Assembly: GCF_021869535.1 (NCBI RefSeq)
Contig: NW_026262734.1
Span: 96,663,285 to 96,727,284, forward strand
Direction of reading: 5' to 3'
DNA length: 64,000 bases
Origin: Mytilus californianus
Lineage: Eukaryota > Mollusca > Bivalvia > Mytilida > Mytilidae
The stretch's first letter is position 1; every line of letters starts with the position of its first letter. The notes below the pieces were generated by a model that ran no database searches, was not told the origin of the DNA, and worked only from the letters and a program-made list of their open reading frames with translations. The position numbers and the translations under genes were made by a program. This document shows positions 36,101 to 48,594 of this stretch, in pieces.

Positions 36101-36526
36101 AGGGTCCAAAATTAAACTTAGTTTGATTTTAACAAAAATTGAATTCTTGGGGTACTTTGATATGCTGAATCTAAACATGTGTTTAGATTTTTGATTATGG
36201 GACCAGTTTTCAAGTTTGTCCAAGTTGGGGTCCAAAATTAAACTTTGTTTGATTTCAACAAAAATTGAATATATGGGGTTCTTTGATATGCTGAATCTAA
36301 CCATGTATTTTGATTTTGGACATTGGACCATAATAGGTAAATTAAAAAAATTGAAGTTCTTAGACCACATTCTTTCTGTGTCAGAAACCTATGCTGTGTC
36401 AAATATTTAATCACAATCCAAATTCAGAGCTGTATCAAGCTTGAATGTTGTGTCCATACTTGCCCCAACTGTTCAGGGTTCGACCTCTGCGGTCGTATCA
36501 AGCTGCGCCCAGCGAAGCATTTTATT
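33133..36526 (+). mobile_element. family A element A4, inserted in family B
   Basis: This is a full copy, almost identical to A2 through the left block and 35-bp array. Flanking B sequence 'ggggtaaaatgcagtttt' before it and 'agcttataactcaaaaacc' after it correspond to uninterrupted 'atgcagtttttggcttataactc' at about 37018-37034. Its ~130-bp array is 388 bp shorter than that of A2, so the arrays changed length after the copies separated. Confidence 0.8.
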
Positions 36527-37691
36527 AGCTTATAACTCAAAAACCAAAGCATTAAGAGCAAATCTGACATAGGGTAAAATTGTTCATCAGGTCAAGATCT
36601 ATCTGCCCTGAAATTTTCAGATGAATCGGACAACCCGATATTGGGTTGCTGCCCCTGAATTGGTAATTTTAAGGAAATTTTGCTGTTTTTGGTTATTATC
36701 TTGAATATTATTATAGATAGAGATAAACTGTAAACAGCAATAATGTTCAGCAAAGTAAGATTTACAAATAAGTCAATATAACCAAAATGGTCAGTTGACC
36801 CCTTTAGGAGTAATTGCCCTTTATAGTCAATTTTTAACCATTTTTCGTAAATCTTAGTTATCTTTTACAAAAATCTTCTCCTCTGAAACAACTGGGCCAA
36901 ACTAAACCAAACTTGGCCACAATCATCATTGGGGTATCTAGTTTAAAAAATGTGTGGCGTGACCCGGCCAACCAACCAAGATGGCGGCCACAGCTAAAAA
37001 TAAAACATAGGGGTAAAATGCAGTTTTTGGCTTATAACTCAAAAACCAAAGCATTTAGAGCAAATCTGACATGAAGTAAAATTGTTTATTAGGTCAAGAT
37101 CTATCTGCCCTGAAATTTTCAGATGAATCGAACAACCTGTTGTTGGGTTGCTGCCCCTGAATTGGTAATTTTAAGGAAATTTTGCTGTTTTTGGTTATTA
37201 TCTTGAATATTATTATAGATAGAGATAAACTGTAAACAGCAATAATGTTCAGCAAAGTAAGATTAACAAATAAGTCAACATGACTGAAATGGTCAGTTGA
37301 CCCCTTTAGGAGTTATTGCCCTTTATAGTCAATTTTTAACAATTTTTCGTAAATCTTAGTAATCTTTTACAAAAATCTTCTCCTCTGAAACTACGTGGCC
37401 AAATTAAACCAAACTTGGCCACAATCATCATTTGGTTATCTTGTTTTAAAAATGTGTGGCGTGACCTGGTCAACCAACCAAGATGGCCGCCACGGCTAAA
37501 AATAGAACATAGGGGTAAAATTCAGTTTTTGGCTTTTAACTCAAAAACCAAAGCATTTAAAGCAAATCTGACATGAAGTAAAATTGTTTATCAGGTCAAG
37601 ATATATCTGCCCTGAAATTTTCAGATGAATCGGACAACCCGTTGTTGGGTTGCTGCCCCTGAATTGGTAATTTTAAGGTAATTTTGCTGTT

Positions 37692-37780
37692 TTTAGCTCA
37701 CCTGGCCCGAAGGGCCAAGTGAGCTTTTCTCATCACTTGGCGTCCGTCGTCTGTCGTCGTCGTCGTCTCTGTCGTCGTTA
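37692..37780 (+). mobile_element. second family B head (B2)
   Basis: AGCTCACCTGGCCCGAAGGG followed by CCAAGTGAGCT forms the family B terminal hairpin again, then a GTCGTC tract. It interrupts the family B phrase 'gctgttttt-ggttattatc' right after its T5 run. The B1 sequence expected on its far side is missing, so the two copies probably recombined. Confidence 0.65.
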
Positions 37781-39947
37781 GCTTTTTACAAAAATCTTCT
37801 CCTCTGAAACCACTTGGCCAAATTTAACCAAACTTGGCCACAATCATTGTTAGGGTATGTAGTTTAAAAAATGTGTCCGATGACCCCACCAACCAACCAA
37901 GATGGTCGCCATGGCTAAAAATAGAACATAGGGGTAAAATGTAGATTTTGGCTTATATCTCTGAAACCAAAGCATTTAGAGTAAATCTGACAGGGTAAAA
38001 CTGATTATCAGGTCAAGATCTATATGCTCAGAAATTTTCAGACAAATCTGACAACCGGTTGTTGGGTTGCTGCCCCTGAATTGGTAATTTTAAGGAAATT
38101 TTGCAGTTTTTGGTTATTATCTTGAATTTTATTATAGATAGAGATAAACTGTAAACAGCAATAATGTTCAGCAAAGTAAGATCTACAAATAAGTTGTCAT
38201 GACCAAAATTGTCAGTCGACCCCTTTAGGAGTTATTGCCCTTAATAGTCAATTTTTAACAATTTTTTGTAAATTTTTGTAATCTTTTACAAAAATCTTCT
38301 TCTCTGAAACTACTGAGACAAATATAACCATACTTGGCCATAATCATTATTAGGGTATCTACTTTGAAAAATTTGTCCGATGACCCCGCCTTCTAACCAT
38401 CATGGCCGACTTGGTTAAAAATAGAACATTGGGGTAAAATGCAGTTTTTGGTTTATATCTCTGAAACTAAAGCATTTAGAGCAAATCTGACTGGTGGCAA
38501 AAAAGTTCATCAGATTTAGATTTATCTGCCCTGAAATTTTCAGACGAATCCGACAACCCGTTGTTGGGTTGCTGCCCCTGAGTTAGTAATTTTACAAAAA
38601 TTTTGCAGTTTTTTGTTATTATCTTAGATATCATTATAATATCTAATATCTAATACTATTAATTATGATTTTAACCTTATTTTACATGATTTCCAAAGCA
38701 TCAGTAAATACAGGTGAGCGACACAGGCTCTTGAGAGCCTCTAGTTTGTTTCTTTTAAAATTTTCCATTTTAAGTTGGTTATTTCTGATTTATATTTAAA
38801 ATCAAATAATAATGATATGGTAGGAGATACACACACCAAACAGGATGTGTAAATTATTATATAATAAGTATTGTGCAATAGCAAGAAATTTTCAATTGCA
38901 CAGTATTGCACAATAGCAAGAAATCTTCAATTGCACAGTATTGCGCAATAGCAAGAAATCTTCAATTGCACAGTATTGCGCAATAGCAAGAAATATCCAA
39001 TAGCACAATATTGCGCAATAGCAAGAAATTGTCAATTGTACAGTATTGCGCAATAGCAAGAAATATTTAATAGCACAGGATTGTGCAAAAGAAGATACTT
39101 CCTATAAATTGCTTATTTCTTGACCAATTTCAATGGGGTTTTATTCTTGATTTCATGGGGTTCTTTAATATGCTGAATCTAACCGTGTATTTAGTTTTTG
39201 GATTTTGGGCCCCGTTTTTAAATTGGTCCACATTGAGGTCCAAAGGGTCCAAAATTAAACTTTGTTTGATTTCATCAAAAATTGAATTATTGGGGTTCTT
39301 TGATATGCTGAATCTAACTGTGTATTTAGATTCTTAAATTTAGGTTCCGTTTTCAAATTGGTCTACATTAAGGTCCAAAGGGTCCAAAATTAAACTTAGT
39401 TTGATTTTAACAAAAATTGAATTCTTAGGGTTCTTTGATATGCTGAATCTAAACATGTATTTAGATTTTTGATTATGGGCCCAGTTTTCAAGTTGGTCCA
39501 AATCGGGGTCCAAAATTAAACTTTGTTTGATTTCAACAAAAATTGAATATATGGGGTTCTTTGATGTGCTGAATCTAACCATGTATTTAAATTTTTGATT
39601 TTTGGGCCCCGTTATCAACTTTGTCCACATTGAGGTCAAAAGGGTCCAAAATTAAACTTTGTTTGATTTCATCAAAAATTGAATTCTTGGGGTTCTTTGA
39701 TATGCTGAATCTAACCATGTATTTAGATTTTGGATATTGGACCATAATAGGTGAATGTCCAATTTAAAATTTTTAAGTTCTTAGACCACATTCAATCTGT
39801 GTTAGAAACCTATGCTGTGTCAAATATTTAATCACAATCCAAATCCAAAGCTGTATCAAGCTTGAATGTTGTGTCCATACTTCCCCCAACTGTTCAGGGT
39901 TCGACCTCTGCGGTCGTATCAAGCTGCGCCCTGCGGAGCATTTTATT

Positions 39948-40435
39948 ATTTCAAGGTTTTGTGCAAGAAACTGGTATCTAATTTTTTTGTTGCAGTAATT
40001 AAATCAAATTTGCACATTCCATTACTGGAAGTATTTCCCACAAAATTTGAATGGTACACATATTCTACTATAGTGGAAAATAAAAAAGCAACACCATAGA
40101 AATATGCCAATAGGGACTTGGATCGTTTTTACAGGGAACATTTGCTCAAATTACTGTGACATAATTAGGTTCGTTCTTATCATGCAATATTGTACTGTTG
40201 GTATGAAGTTTTACCCAACTACTGAGGGAGAGCTAGTCAAGACAATACAAGTGCAGTGACGTAAAGGTCTTGCATCTTTATTATACCTTTTCTCCAAATG
40301 AAGATGATGTACTGTTTTGACTTTGCACCAATATGTCCGTTGCAGCTGCATTCATTAAAAATCTCGTGACATATATCCTTTTGCACTGGTGATCAGTTTC
40401 TTAAACATTTTCTCAGGAGCTATTGGCTTCAGCTT
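39948..40435. other. intergenic, nothing recognised
   Basis: AT-rich sequence with short open frames only. No splice pattern, motif or repeat match was found within the window. Confidence 0.4.
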
Positions 40436-41040
40436 TTTATGCCCCCGCTGTAGCGGAGGGGGCATTAAGTTTTACCCTTGTCCGTCTGTACTTCCGTACA
40501 CAGTCCCAAAGGTGATTTCCATTCTCTAACTTAAGTTTGCCTCAACTTAATGTTATGAAACTTGTACATAATGCTGATCACAAAACACAGATCAAGTTTG
40601 AATTTTGGTGGCGTTGCTATAACCGTTCTAGAGTTATGCCCCTTTACAAATGGAAAAATTGCTGAATTTTTGTTTCCGTTCTCTAACTTTAGTTTACCTC
40701 AACCAAATGTAATGAAACTTTTACACATAGCTTATTACCTCAAAATACGGATCAAGTTTGAAATTGGGTGGCGTCACTTTTACCGTTCTGGAGTTATAAC
40801 CCTTTATAAACATAAAATTTTCTCTTTTCTGTTCTCTTAAGTTAGCCTCAACCAAATGTTATGAGACATACACAATACTTATTACCACAAAACTCAGATC
40901 AAGTACAAATTTGGGTAGCGTCACTTTTACTGTTCTTCAGTTATGACCCTTTATAACTTTATATGATATGCAAAAAAAATTTCATGGGAATTTGAGTTGT
41001 ATGCATCTTGGTGTGTCTGATGATAGCAAATAAAATGTTT
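40436..41040 (+). mobile_element. hairpin-headed element, family E
   Basis: After TTTTT comes a hairpin ATGCCCCC/GGGGGCAT (40439-40465), then a short GTCCGTCTG tract, then three ~140-bp repeats ('ctctaactt.agttt.cctcaac..aatgttatgaaac', '..agttatg.cccttta') starting near 40524, 40680 and 40830. The order of parts matches families A, B, D and G. The 3' end is unclear. Confidence 0.5.
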
Positions 41041-42129
41041 AAATGAATGTTTTTAATCAGAAGCTACCAGGAAAATGGCCAAACTACCATCCTTTCCATA
41101 CATTGCCCTTTAAAGTTCTGTTTCAGATCATAAATTCAATCTCTACAAATAGTCGATAACAAGATGTTCTGTAAGCTTTTTCTCAACTTATACAGTAGCT
41201 CGATGTTGAAATGTGACCAAAATTTCAAGTACGGTACATATACACGGTTTACAGAAGTCTTCAGCAAACAGGTAAACATGCCACATGATGTAGCATTTCC
41301 AGATGAAGCTTGGATGCTTATTAAATAAATGGGGGGTGTGTCCATGAAATTTTCTGGTTGGTTGCTCCTGAGTTGGTTCCTTGACTAACTGTAAGATTTG
41401 ACGTTTGGATAAATCAATTAATTTATACATCTGCACTAATTCTAGTATGCATGGGTTAATTTACTACAATCGTTAACACTTTTTGGGATTGGTGATGTGT
41501 ACTTGTCAATTAGAAAATTTTCTGGTTTGTCAATCCGGAGTTATTGGTCTTTAAACTCATATTTCAAGCAATTTTTACACACGGAATGTTACCATTTGCA
41601 CTCGAGAAGAGTTCCATAGGTTTGGAATTTTCCAACCAATATGCAAATTAATTTTTTGAGGTATCTGTTATCTTCGAAAATCCCAGAAAATTGACGGTAA
41701 TGTTATTTGTGAAACCACACTAATTCAAAAGAAAAGTTCATTAAAACCTGACTATTACCCATGGCTTAGTTCTTCAATTCACAGTTGTAGCGTGTTCGTC
41801 AGTTTGCAAAGAATTCCGCTCAACTGGTGCGAGTGGCAATCTTAAACTTGCAGTGATGTGAAAGTTTCTTTTTTTGCTGCGTGTTGAAGGCCTCACTGTC
41901 GGAGAAGAAAGACCGCAATAAAAGCAATGATTAAACCTGACTATAGCCAGCTATAAAACCATGTGTAATCCACCATTTTTTTACAAAATGAAATGCCTGT
42001 ACCAAGTCGGGAATATGACAGTTGTTTCCATTCATTTGATATGTTTGTGCTTTTGATTTTGCCATTTGATAAAGGACTGTTTTTCCTTGGGAGTTCGGTA
42101 TTTTCATCCATGTCCAGTGCACAATGTTA
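41041..42129. other. intergenic, nothing recognised
   Basis: Frames on the minus strand up to 82 codons lack recognisable motifs and splice context. I see no gene or repeat here that can be supported. Confidence 0.4.
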
Positions 42130-42560
42130 AAACAATATTGTCGACATTGCGATATTTACAATGTTAACACGATATCGTGTCAACATCGTTTATATTGTAT
42201 GAACTCTTATATATTGTTAACATCGTTGACATCGTTAACATCGCAATATATACAATGTTGTTAAGATATCGTGTTTACATCGTTTACATTGTAACATCTG
42301 TTTTATACTGTTTACATCGTTTACATTGCTATATTAACAATGTAAACAAGATATATTGACAACATCGTTTACATTGTAACAACTCTTATATACTGTACAT
42401 CGTTGACATCGTTAACATCGCGATGTATACAATGTATTATCAATATCGTGTTTACATCGTTTGCATTGTAGTGTGCACGATATGGTGTCAACATTATTTA
42501 TAATGTTTGAAATATAATAAAATGTTTACATCGTTTACATCGATATATTACAATTTATTA
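42130..42560. repeat. degenerate 'acatcgtttacattgt' repeat
   Basis: Short units (ACATCGTTTACATTGTA, GTTAACATCG, CGATATCGTGT) recur in both orientations with a longer period of about 110 bp, over four copies. Many units are palindromic, so the tract could form cruciforms. There is no coding content. Confidence 0.75.
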
Positions 42561-43012
42561 ACGATATATTATGGATTACAAATGTGTCAATTTTTGTAAT
42601 TGGATAACAACACGGAGATGTCGGTATATATTCAGGAAACTGCCGGGGTAAATACTACATTTTTATCCCAATTGGAACATCAACAACGTCATCATAGCAG
42701 AACACTTAAATAATGTAAGAGGCCCTCAGAGGGAAAATAATGACGTATATCCGTCAATAATATGTTTCTAATTTAAAACCATGCTATTAACACATTCAAT
42801 ACTTAAGTAATGTCTTAAGAGTGCTATTACAAATTTTTGCATATATGATAGAATTATTTTCACAGCAAATTATAAAATCCTTCACATATGCGGAAAATAT
42901 CAAGTTGGTTTATTTCATTATTTGTTGTTGTTAAAAACAATACATAAAAAGTCAAACGGTATACATGAAATCTAAAAACTTTATTGAAAAATATTAATGA
43001 AGAAAAATGTTT

Positions 43013-45328
43013 GCTGTCGTATATTGGTATGACGTTGGCGTCGTCGTCGTTGTCGTCGTCGTCGTCGTCCGAAGACACATTGGTTTTCGCACTCTAACTT
43101 TAGTTTAAGTGAATGGATCTCTTTTATCCATAAGGTTAAATACCACAAAAGAAAGGTTGGGATTGATTTTGGGGGTTATGGTACCAACAGTTAAGGAATA
43201 AGGGGCCAAAAATAAGCATTTTCTAGTTTCCAGACAATAACTGTGGAACGGTGTATAGATCTCTCTGAAATTATACTACAAGTTTCCATACCACAAAGAG
43301 ATGGTTAGGATTTGCTTTGGGGGGGTTATGGCTCAAACCGTTTAGGAATAAGGGGCAAAAAGGGGGAAAAACAAGGTTGTCCTGGTTAATGGACAAATAC
43401 TTTAGTACAAAACATAATTTAAAGCAGTGTAAGGGAGATAAATCAAATACATCATTGAAATTACCTCCCTTAAACTGCTTTTAAATTATGTATAAAGTAA
43501 TGGTTAATGAACAATTAAGATAATTTAAAACAGTGTAAGGGAGGTAATCCAAATACAACGTTTTGGTTACTTCCCTTACACTGCTTTTAAATTATGTTTA
43601 AAGAAATGCATATTTATAAAGGAAGACCAGTAAAAATATCTGCAAATGTTGCATCTTTTTTTTTTACAAAAAAATCCATATGAAAGATTTGACACTATAT
43701 TTTAAATTCTATTATAAAATAGATTAAGTTAGCACTATGGTAAATTTAAATGGGTAATTATGGTTGCAAACTCCATTGGAAATTTGAATTGAGATTATGA
43801 CCATATCTTGAGGGAAAGAATTTTTTGGGGAAAAAAGGGGGGGGAGGGGTAAAAAGAAATTGTGGGGGTCAATTTTTTCTCATTTCAGATTTCAGAAATT
43901 AAAAAGAATTATTCTTCAAATATTTTTTTTTTTTCAAATTTCAAATATTGAAAAATTTCAAGAAGTTATATTTAATTGCACAGTATGGCGCATTAGATTT
44001 GTAAAATCTTTGACCACATTTATTTATTTGTTATGCCGAATCTAACCGTGTATTTAGATTTTTAATTTTGGGTCCAGTTTTCAAATTGGTCTACATTAAG
44101 GTCCAAAGGGTCCAAAATTAAACTTTGTTTGATTTTAACAAAAATTGAATATATGGGGTTCTTTGATATTCTGAATCTAACCATGTATTTAGATTTTTTA
44201 TTTGTGGACCCCGCTATCAAATTGGTTCATATTGAGGTCAAAAGGGTCCAAAATTAAACTTCGTTTGATTTCATCAAAAATTGAATTATTGGGGTTCTTT
44301 GATATGCCAAATCTAACCGTGTATTTAGATTTTTAATTTTGGGTCCTGTTTTTTAAATTGGTCTACATTAAGGTCCAAAGGGTCCAAAATTAAACTTAGT
44401 TTGATTTTAACAAAAATTGAATTCTTGGGGTTCTTTGATATGCTGAATCTAAACATGTGTTTAGATTTTTGATTATGGGCCCAGTTTTCAAGTTGGTCCA
44501 AGTTGGGGTCCAAAATTAAACTTTGTTTGATTTCAACAAAAATTGAATATATGGGGTTCTTTGATATGCTGAATCTAAACGTGTATTTAGATTTTAGATT
44601 TTTTGGCCCAGTTTTCAAGTTGGTCCAAATTGGGGTCCAAAATTAAACTTTGTTTGATTTCAACAAAAATTGAATAAATGGGGTTCTTTGATATGCGGAA
44701 TCTAACCATGTATTTAGATTTTTTATTTGTGGACCCCGCTATCAAATTGGTTCATATTGAGGTCAAAAGGGTCCAAAATTAAACTTTGTTTGATTTCATC
44801 AAAAATTGAATTATTGGGGTTCTTTGATATGCCGAAACTAACCGTGTTTTTAGATTTTTAATTATGGGTCCCGTTTTTTAAATTGGTCTACATTAAGGTC
44901 CAAAGGGTCCAAAATTAAACTTAGTTTGATTTTAACAAAAATTGAATTCTTGGGGTTCTTTGATATGCTGAATCTAAACATGTGTTTAGATTTTTGATTA
45001 TGGGCCCAGTTTTCAAGTTTGTCCAAGTTGGAGTCCAAAATTAAACTTTGTTTGATTTCAACAAAAATTGAATATATGGGGTTCTTTGATATGCTGAATC
45101 TAACCATGTATTTTGATTTTGGACATTTGACCATAATAGGTAAATTAAAAAAAATCAAGTTCTTAGACCACATTCTTTCCGTGTCAGAAACCTATGCTGT
45201 GTCAAATATTTAATCACAATCCAAATTCAGAGCTGTATCAAGCTTGAATGTTGTGTCCATACTTGCCCCAACTGTTCAGGGTTCGACCTCTGCGGTCGTA
45301 TCAAGCTGCGCCCAGCAAAGCATTTTAT
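43013..45328 (+). mobile_element. family A element A5, with an inserted hairpin dimer
   Basis: A truncated head (GTCGTATATTGGTATGACG, GTCGTC tract, left block to about 43390), then unrelated sequence including two palindromic repeats (43411-43605), then a ~130-bp array (44040-45110) and the family A tail ending GCATTTTATT at about 45328. The 35-bp array is absent. Confidence 0.7.
43411..43605. repeat. two tandem palindromes (MITE-like dimer)
   Basis: Two ~85-bp copies each begin ATAATTTAAA(G/A)CAGTGTAAGG and end with the inverse, TTACACTGCTTTTAAATTAT in the second copy. They are separated by about 25 bp. Each could fold into a full-length hairpin, as foldback MITEs do. Confidence 0.75.
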
Positions 45329-45330
45329 TA

Positions 45331-45785
45331 GCCATGGCGGCTATGTTTTTTTACGAAACAGAAAATAAAACACAAACTTTATTCTAGATAGCCTTAGAAT
45401 CATAGTTTAAGTTTGGTTGGAATTGGTTCAGTAGTTTCCGAGAAGAAGATTTTTTTAAGTTAGAAAACATGATAAACAAATTGTGTAAACTTGTCCTTAA
45501 AGGGCAATAACTCCTTAAGGGGTCAATTGACAATTTTGATCATATGAACTTATTTGCATATCTACCTTGCTGAACATTTTTGCTGTTCACAGTTTATCTT
45601 TATCAATTATAGTATTCAAGATAATAACCAAAAACTGCAAAATTTCCTTAAAATTACCAATTTAGTGGCAGCAACCCAAAAATGGGTTATCAGATTCAAC
45701 TGAAAATTTCATGGCTGATAGAACTTCACCTAATGAACACTCTAACCCCATGTCAGATTTGCTCTAAATGCTTTGGTTTTTTGAG
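45331..45785 (-). mobile_element. family B core fragment, reverse orientation
   Basis: GCTGTTCACAGTTTATCTTT, 'caagataataaccaaaaactgcaaaatttcc' and 'cagatttgctctaaatgctttgg' are the reverse complement of the family B core repeat. Divergence is higher than between B1 and B2, so it is an older copy. Confidence 0.65.
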
Positions 45786-46112
45786 GACATTTTTTTCTCC
45801 TGAAGATTTCAGAAATCAAAAATAAAATCCTTCAAATTTTTTTTTTTGAAAAAAATGGAGGGGGTCAATTCGCAACAGCATAGTGTTTTGCACAAAAGCA
45901 AAAAATTGAATATAAATTCAAATCATATAATCAATTCTAAGTTCTTTGACTACAGTTATTCTGTGTCAGAAACCTATTATGTGTCAAATATTGAATTACA
46001 ATCCAAATTCAGACCTATATCAAGGGCGAATATTGTGTCCATTTTTGCCCCAACTGTTCAGGGTTGGACCTCTGCGGTCGTATCCAGCTGCGCTCGGCGA
46101 AGCAATTTATTT
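45786..46112 (+). mobile_element. family A tail fragment A6
   Basis: The segment holds TGTGTCAGAAACCTAT, ACTGTTCAGGGTT, GCGGTCGTAT and GCAATTTATT in family A order. The head and arrays are missing. The 91-codon frame across it is repeat-derived. Confidence 0.65.
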
Positions 46113-46254
46113 TCACTATAGGTAAAATAACGGACTTATCGATTCATCATAAAATCGGATAAAAAATTATTAGTTTAAATTAGGAGGAAAGCCCTTTTGC
46201 TGTATCAAAAGTTAATTTTTACAATACATTATTCACATAAAATATTTAAATTGA

Positions 46255-46355
46255 TAAAATTGAAAATGGATAGGGGAATGTGTCATAGAGACAACAACCC
46301 GACCAAAGAGCAGAAAACAGCCGAAGGCCACCAATGGGTCTTCAACACATGCAGC
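46255..46355 (-). repeat. interspersed repeat H, - copy
   Basis: This is the reverse complement of 2551-2652: GGGGAATGTGTCATAGAGAC, AACAACCCGACC, AGCAGAAAACAGCC and CACCAATGGGTCTTCAACAC. It is followed by sequence also found before the + copy (an AGCGA-AAATC-CC block). Confidence 0.65.
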
Positions 46356-46359
46356 GATA

Positions 46360-47836
46360 AAATCCCGCAGCCGGAGGCGTGCTTCAGCTGATCAATGTTT
46401 ATAGAATTGTTAATTATCAAAGTCAAGACGAAAAGACATAATTGATAATTTACAAAATAGGTAGGTTCTGTAAGATAGGTCCTTGGGTATGAAGGGCGGG
46501 AAATTTGGTCTGCCACTGGAAAATGAGGAACGTTGTTGCAAAGGCTATAACGGGCATGGAGCGAGACACTCCGGCATCCTATTGATTGATTGATTGTTGT
46601 TGGCTTATTGTCCAGTGGCAAATAGTTCATGCATGATCAGGACGAGAACAAGTTAACAAAAATACAATAGGAAAGTCCTGCAATAGGGAGTCGACCGGGA
46701 TGATTGGTGGGAAATTTTGTATGCCACTATAAAATGAGGGTATAATGGATTGGGACAGAAATTTAGCTTTGTAACATGCCTAATTCGCACCCCGCAAGGA
46801 GTTGCTCCAATGGTTCTTAACGTGCACAGAGCATGGCACTGTCACTACACGAGGCACCAGATTTAACGTCCCCATTCCGACCCGACGAGACTGCGAATAT
46901 ATACTAGTACATTCCGCACAGCAAAATTAACGGACGCCCCACTTTGGCAAGAATTTTACTATATGTCAGAAAAAGACCAAAGGATGACCAAATTTCTACA
47001 TCCCAGTCAACCCTTTGGGTTTCTTAGATACGATAGTGAAACCCTTTGTATGTTACTCTCCCCATAGTGTAACGATTATGTCCCATAGCTGGCGATGGAG
47101 TAACCTACATAATGAGTTAAAGCGGGTATTAGCTTGGGTACTTGGGGACAGGGCAATATTTTTGGCCCTCCCCCTTTTTTTCCAAAATCCTTTTTTTGGG
47201 GGGGTTTTCGTCTAATTTTAAATATTTTTGCGTTTTTCTGTGACATATTTACATAAATATTCTAGAAATAACATATATTTAGTAGCAGCAGTCACTGATA
47301 ATATCACGGACTTCTGATAATATATATAGAGCTCTAAAATCGATCATCGTATGAAACTGAGACTATTATAACTGTGTAATAGTAGTCTCAGTATAAAATA
47401 TTGTGAAAATGAAACATCAAAATTCAGAAAAACGAGATCTTTAAGTGTTAATCAACAATGTATTTGGCTTTAGTTTTAGATTGAACTCTTTAAGGAGGAG
47501 TGTATACTCGAAATTACTAGTATAGTATCAAATTTAATAACGTGACTTCTCTTGATGTGAATTCGGGATACATTTTTTATTGTCATGAAATTTGTTTCAT
47601 TTGAAAAAAGACAATATTATACTTAAATTCACAAGTGCTTAAATTACTAATTCACTTTTGTTATATTGAGCGTAATGGAGCTGAATCTGATATCGTATTA
47701 AAGGCACAGACCATTCAGTCATCTTTTCTGGGGGTGGGACATGTTTCTTTTTCTCTCGGGACAAACAAATTTGTTTGCGACTTTGATTAGCATAATCTAT
47801 TTTTTCAATAAAATAAAGGAATAAAATTTTTGTTTT
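46360..47836. other. intergenic with unclassified repeat fragments
   Basis: The phrase 'tgccactggaaaatgagg' (near 46510) recurs as 'tgccactataaaatgaggg' (near 46722), so part of this is repetitive. A small inverted repeat TGAGACTA/TAGTCTCA lies at 47358-47391. No gene is supported. Confidence 0.4.
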
Positions 47837-48594
47837 AAGGGCATACGATACAGTTACAGGGGAGGTAATGACGTGGCTAACGTAAAATGTTATTTTTCAC
47901 GACTTCAAACTGCGACCATATCTAGAAAAGATGCATTTTTCGAGTGATTTTAATCATTAGCTTGAAAACGAGTACACGGACCCCTCGTTTTTAACCGGAT
48001 TTTCGAAGGAAATATCGGTTATTAAAATGGTGATGTACGGCGGTCGGCTGGGCGGATCTACGGGCGGCTGCCAAACAGTGTCAGCAAAATAACATGAAAA
48101 CGCTTTACCAATTCTTTTTCAAATTTAAATATGTTGTTTCCTGGGACTTAATGAAGGTCTAGTTCAATTTTCAAGATTTTAGTATATCTCCTTTGTGAGT
48201 TATCGCCATTTTTAATATCCAAAAGCAGAATTTTTAAATATTTTACTCTTGTTATCATTTTATGACTTGTCTTATCTCACAATAAAAATTGGAGTGACAG
48301 ATTTATTTGAAAATTATCTATTTCCTAAGTGGTGATGATTATAAGCTACATTATTAGACATTTTGAAAATTATTAAAATTATTAATTATTAATAAGATCT
48401 GGGTTATATCTTAGAATATGATATAAATCATTGGAGTGACAGATTTATTTGAAAAATTTCTGTTTCCTGATAAGATCTGTAGGACTGTATATATAAAGTT
48501 AGAAATTTACTAGTAGACCTGTATAAATGAAATTTAAAATTTACTGTTCATTATTAGACATTTTGTAGATAATTAAGTCTCCCTAAACCATATA

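Larger units (their letters stand above)
32904..38746 (+). mobile_element. family B element, inserted in A3 and itself interrupted
   Basis: The head AGCTCACCTG forms a hairpin with CAAGTGAGCT (about 32904-32934), followed by a GTCCGTCGTCC tract. The core is a ~480-bp tandem repeat ('cttctcctctgaaac...aacttggccacaatcat...gggttgctgcccctgaattgg'). The tail has CAGGTGAGC (38711-38719), inverse to the head, then a hairpin AGGCTCT/AGAGCCT and CTAGTTT. It is interrupted by A4 (33133-36526). A second family B head begins near 37692 inside a T5 tract. No coding frame is present. Confidence 0.75.
32179..39947 (+). mobile_element. family A element A3, split by family B
   Basis: The left part (32179-32903) begins TATACGACCGC with the hairpin and GTCGTC tract and runs into the T-rich spacer. 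The right part resumes after 38746 with TTCTTTTAAAATTTTCCATT, carries the 35-bp array (38870-39090) and a short ~130-bp array (39150-39720), and ends with GCGGTCGTAT plus the 3' hairpin and GCATTTTATT at about 39947. The break in A2's uninterrupted T-rich spacer is exactly where family B sits. Confidence 0.75.

Noticed and set aside
34154-36410. The same peptide repeats in the A4 array, plus those at 39083-39639 and 44325-45213
   Set aside because: Repeat-derived, as for A2.
41136-41436. Overlapping minus-strand frames of 69 and 82 codons
   Set aside because: No recognisable motif, no splice or promoter context, and lengths expected by chance in such a window.
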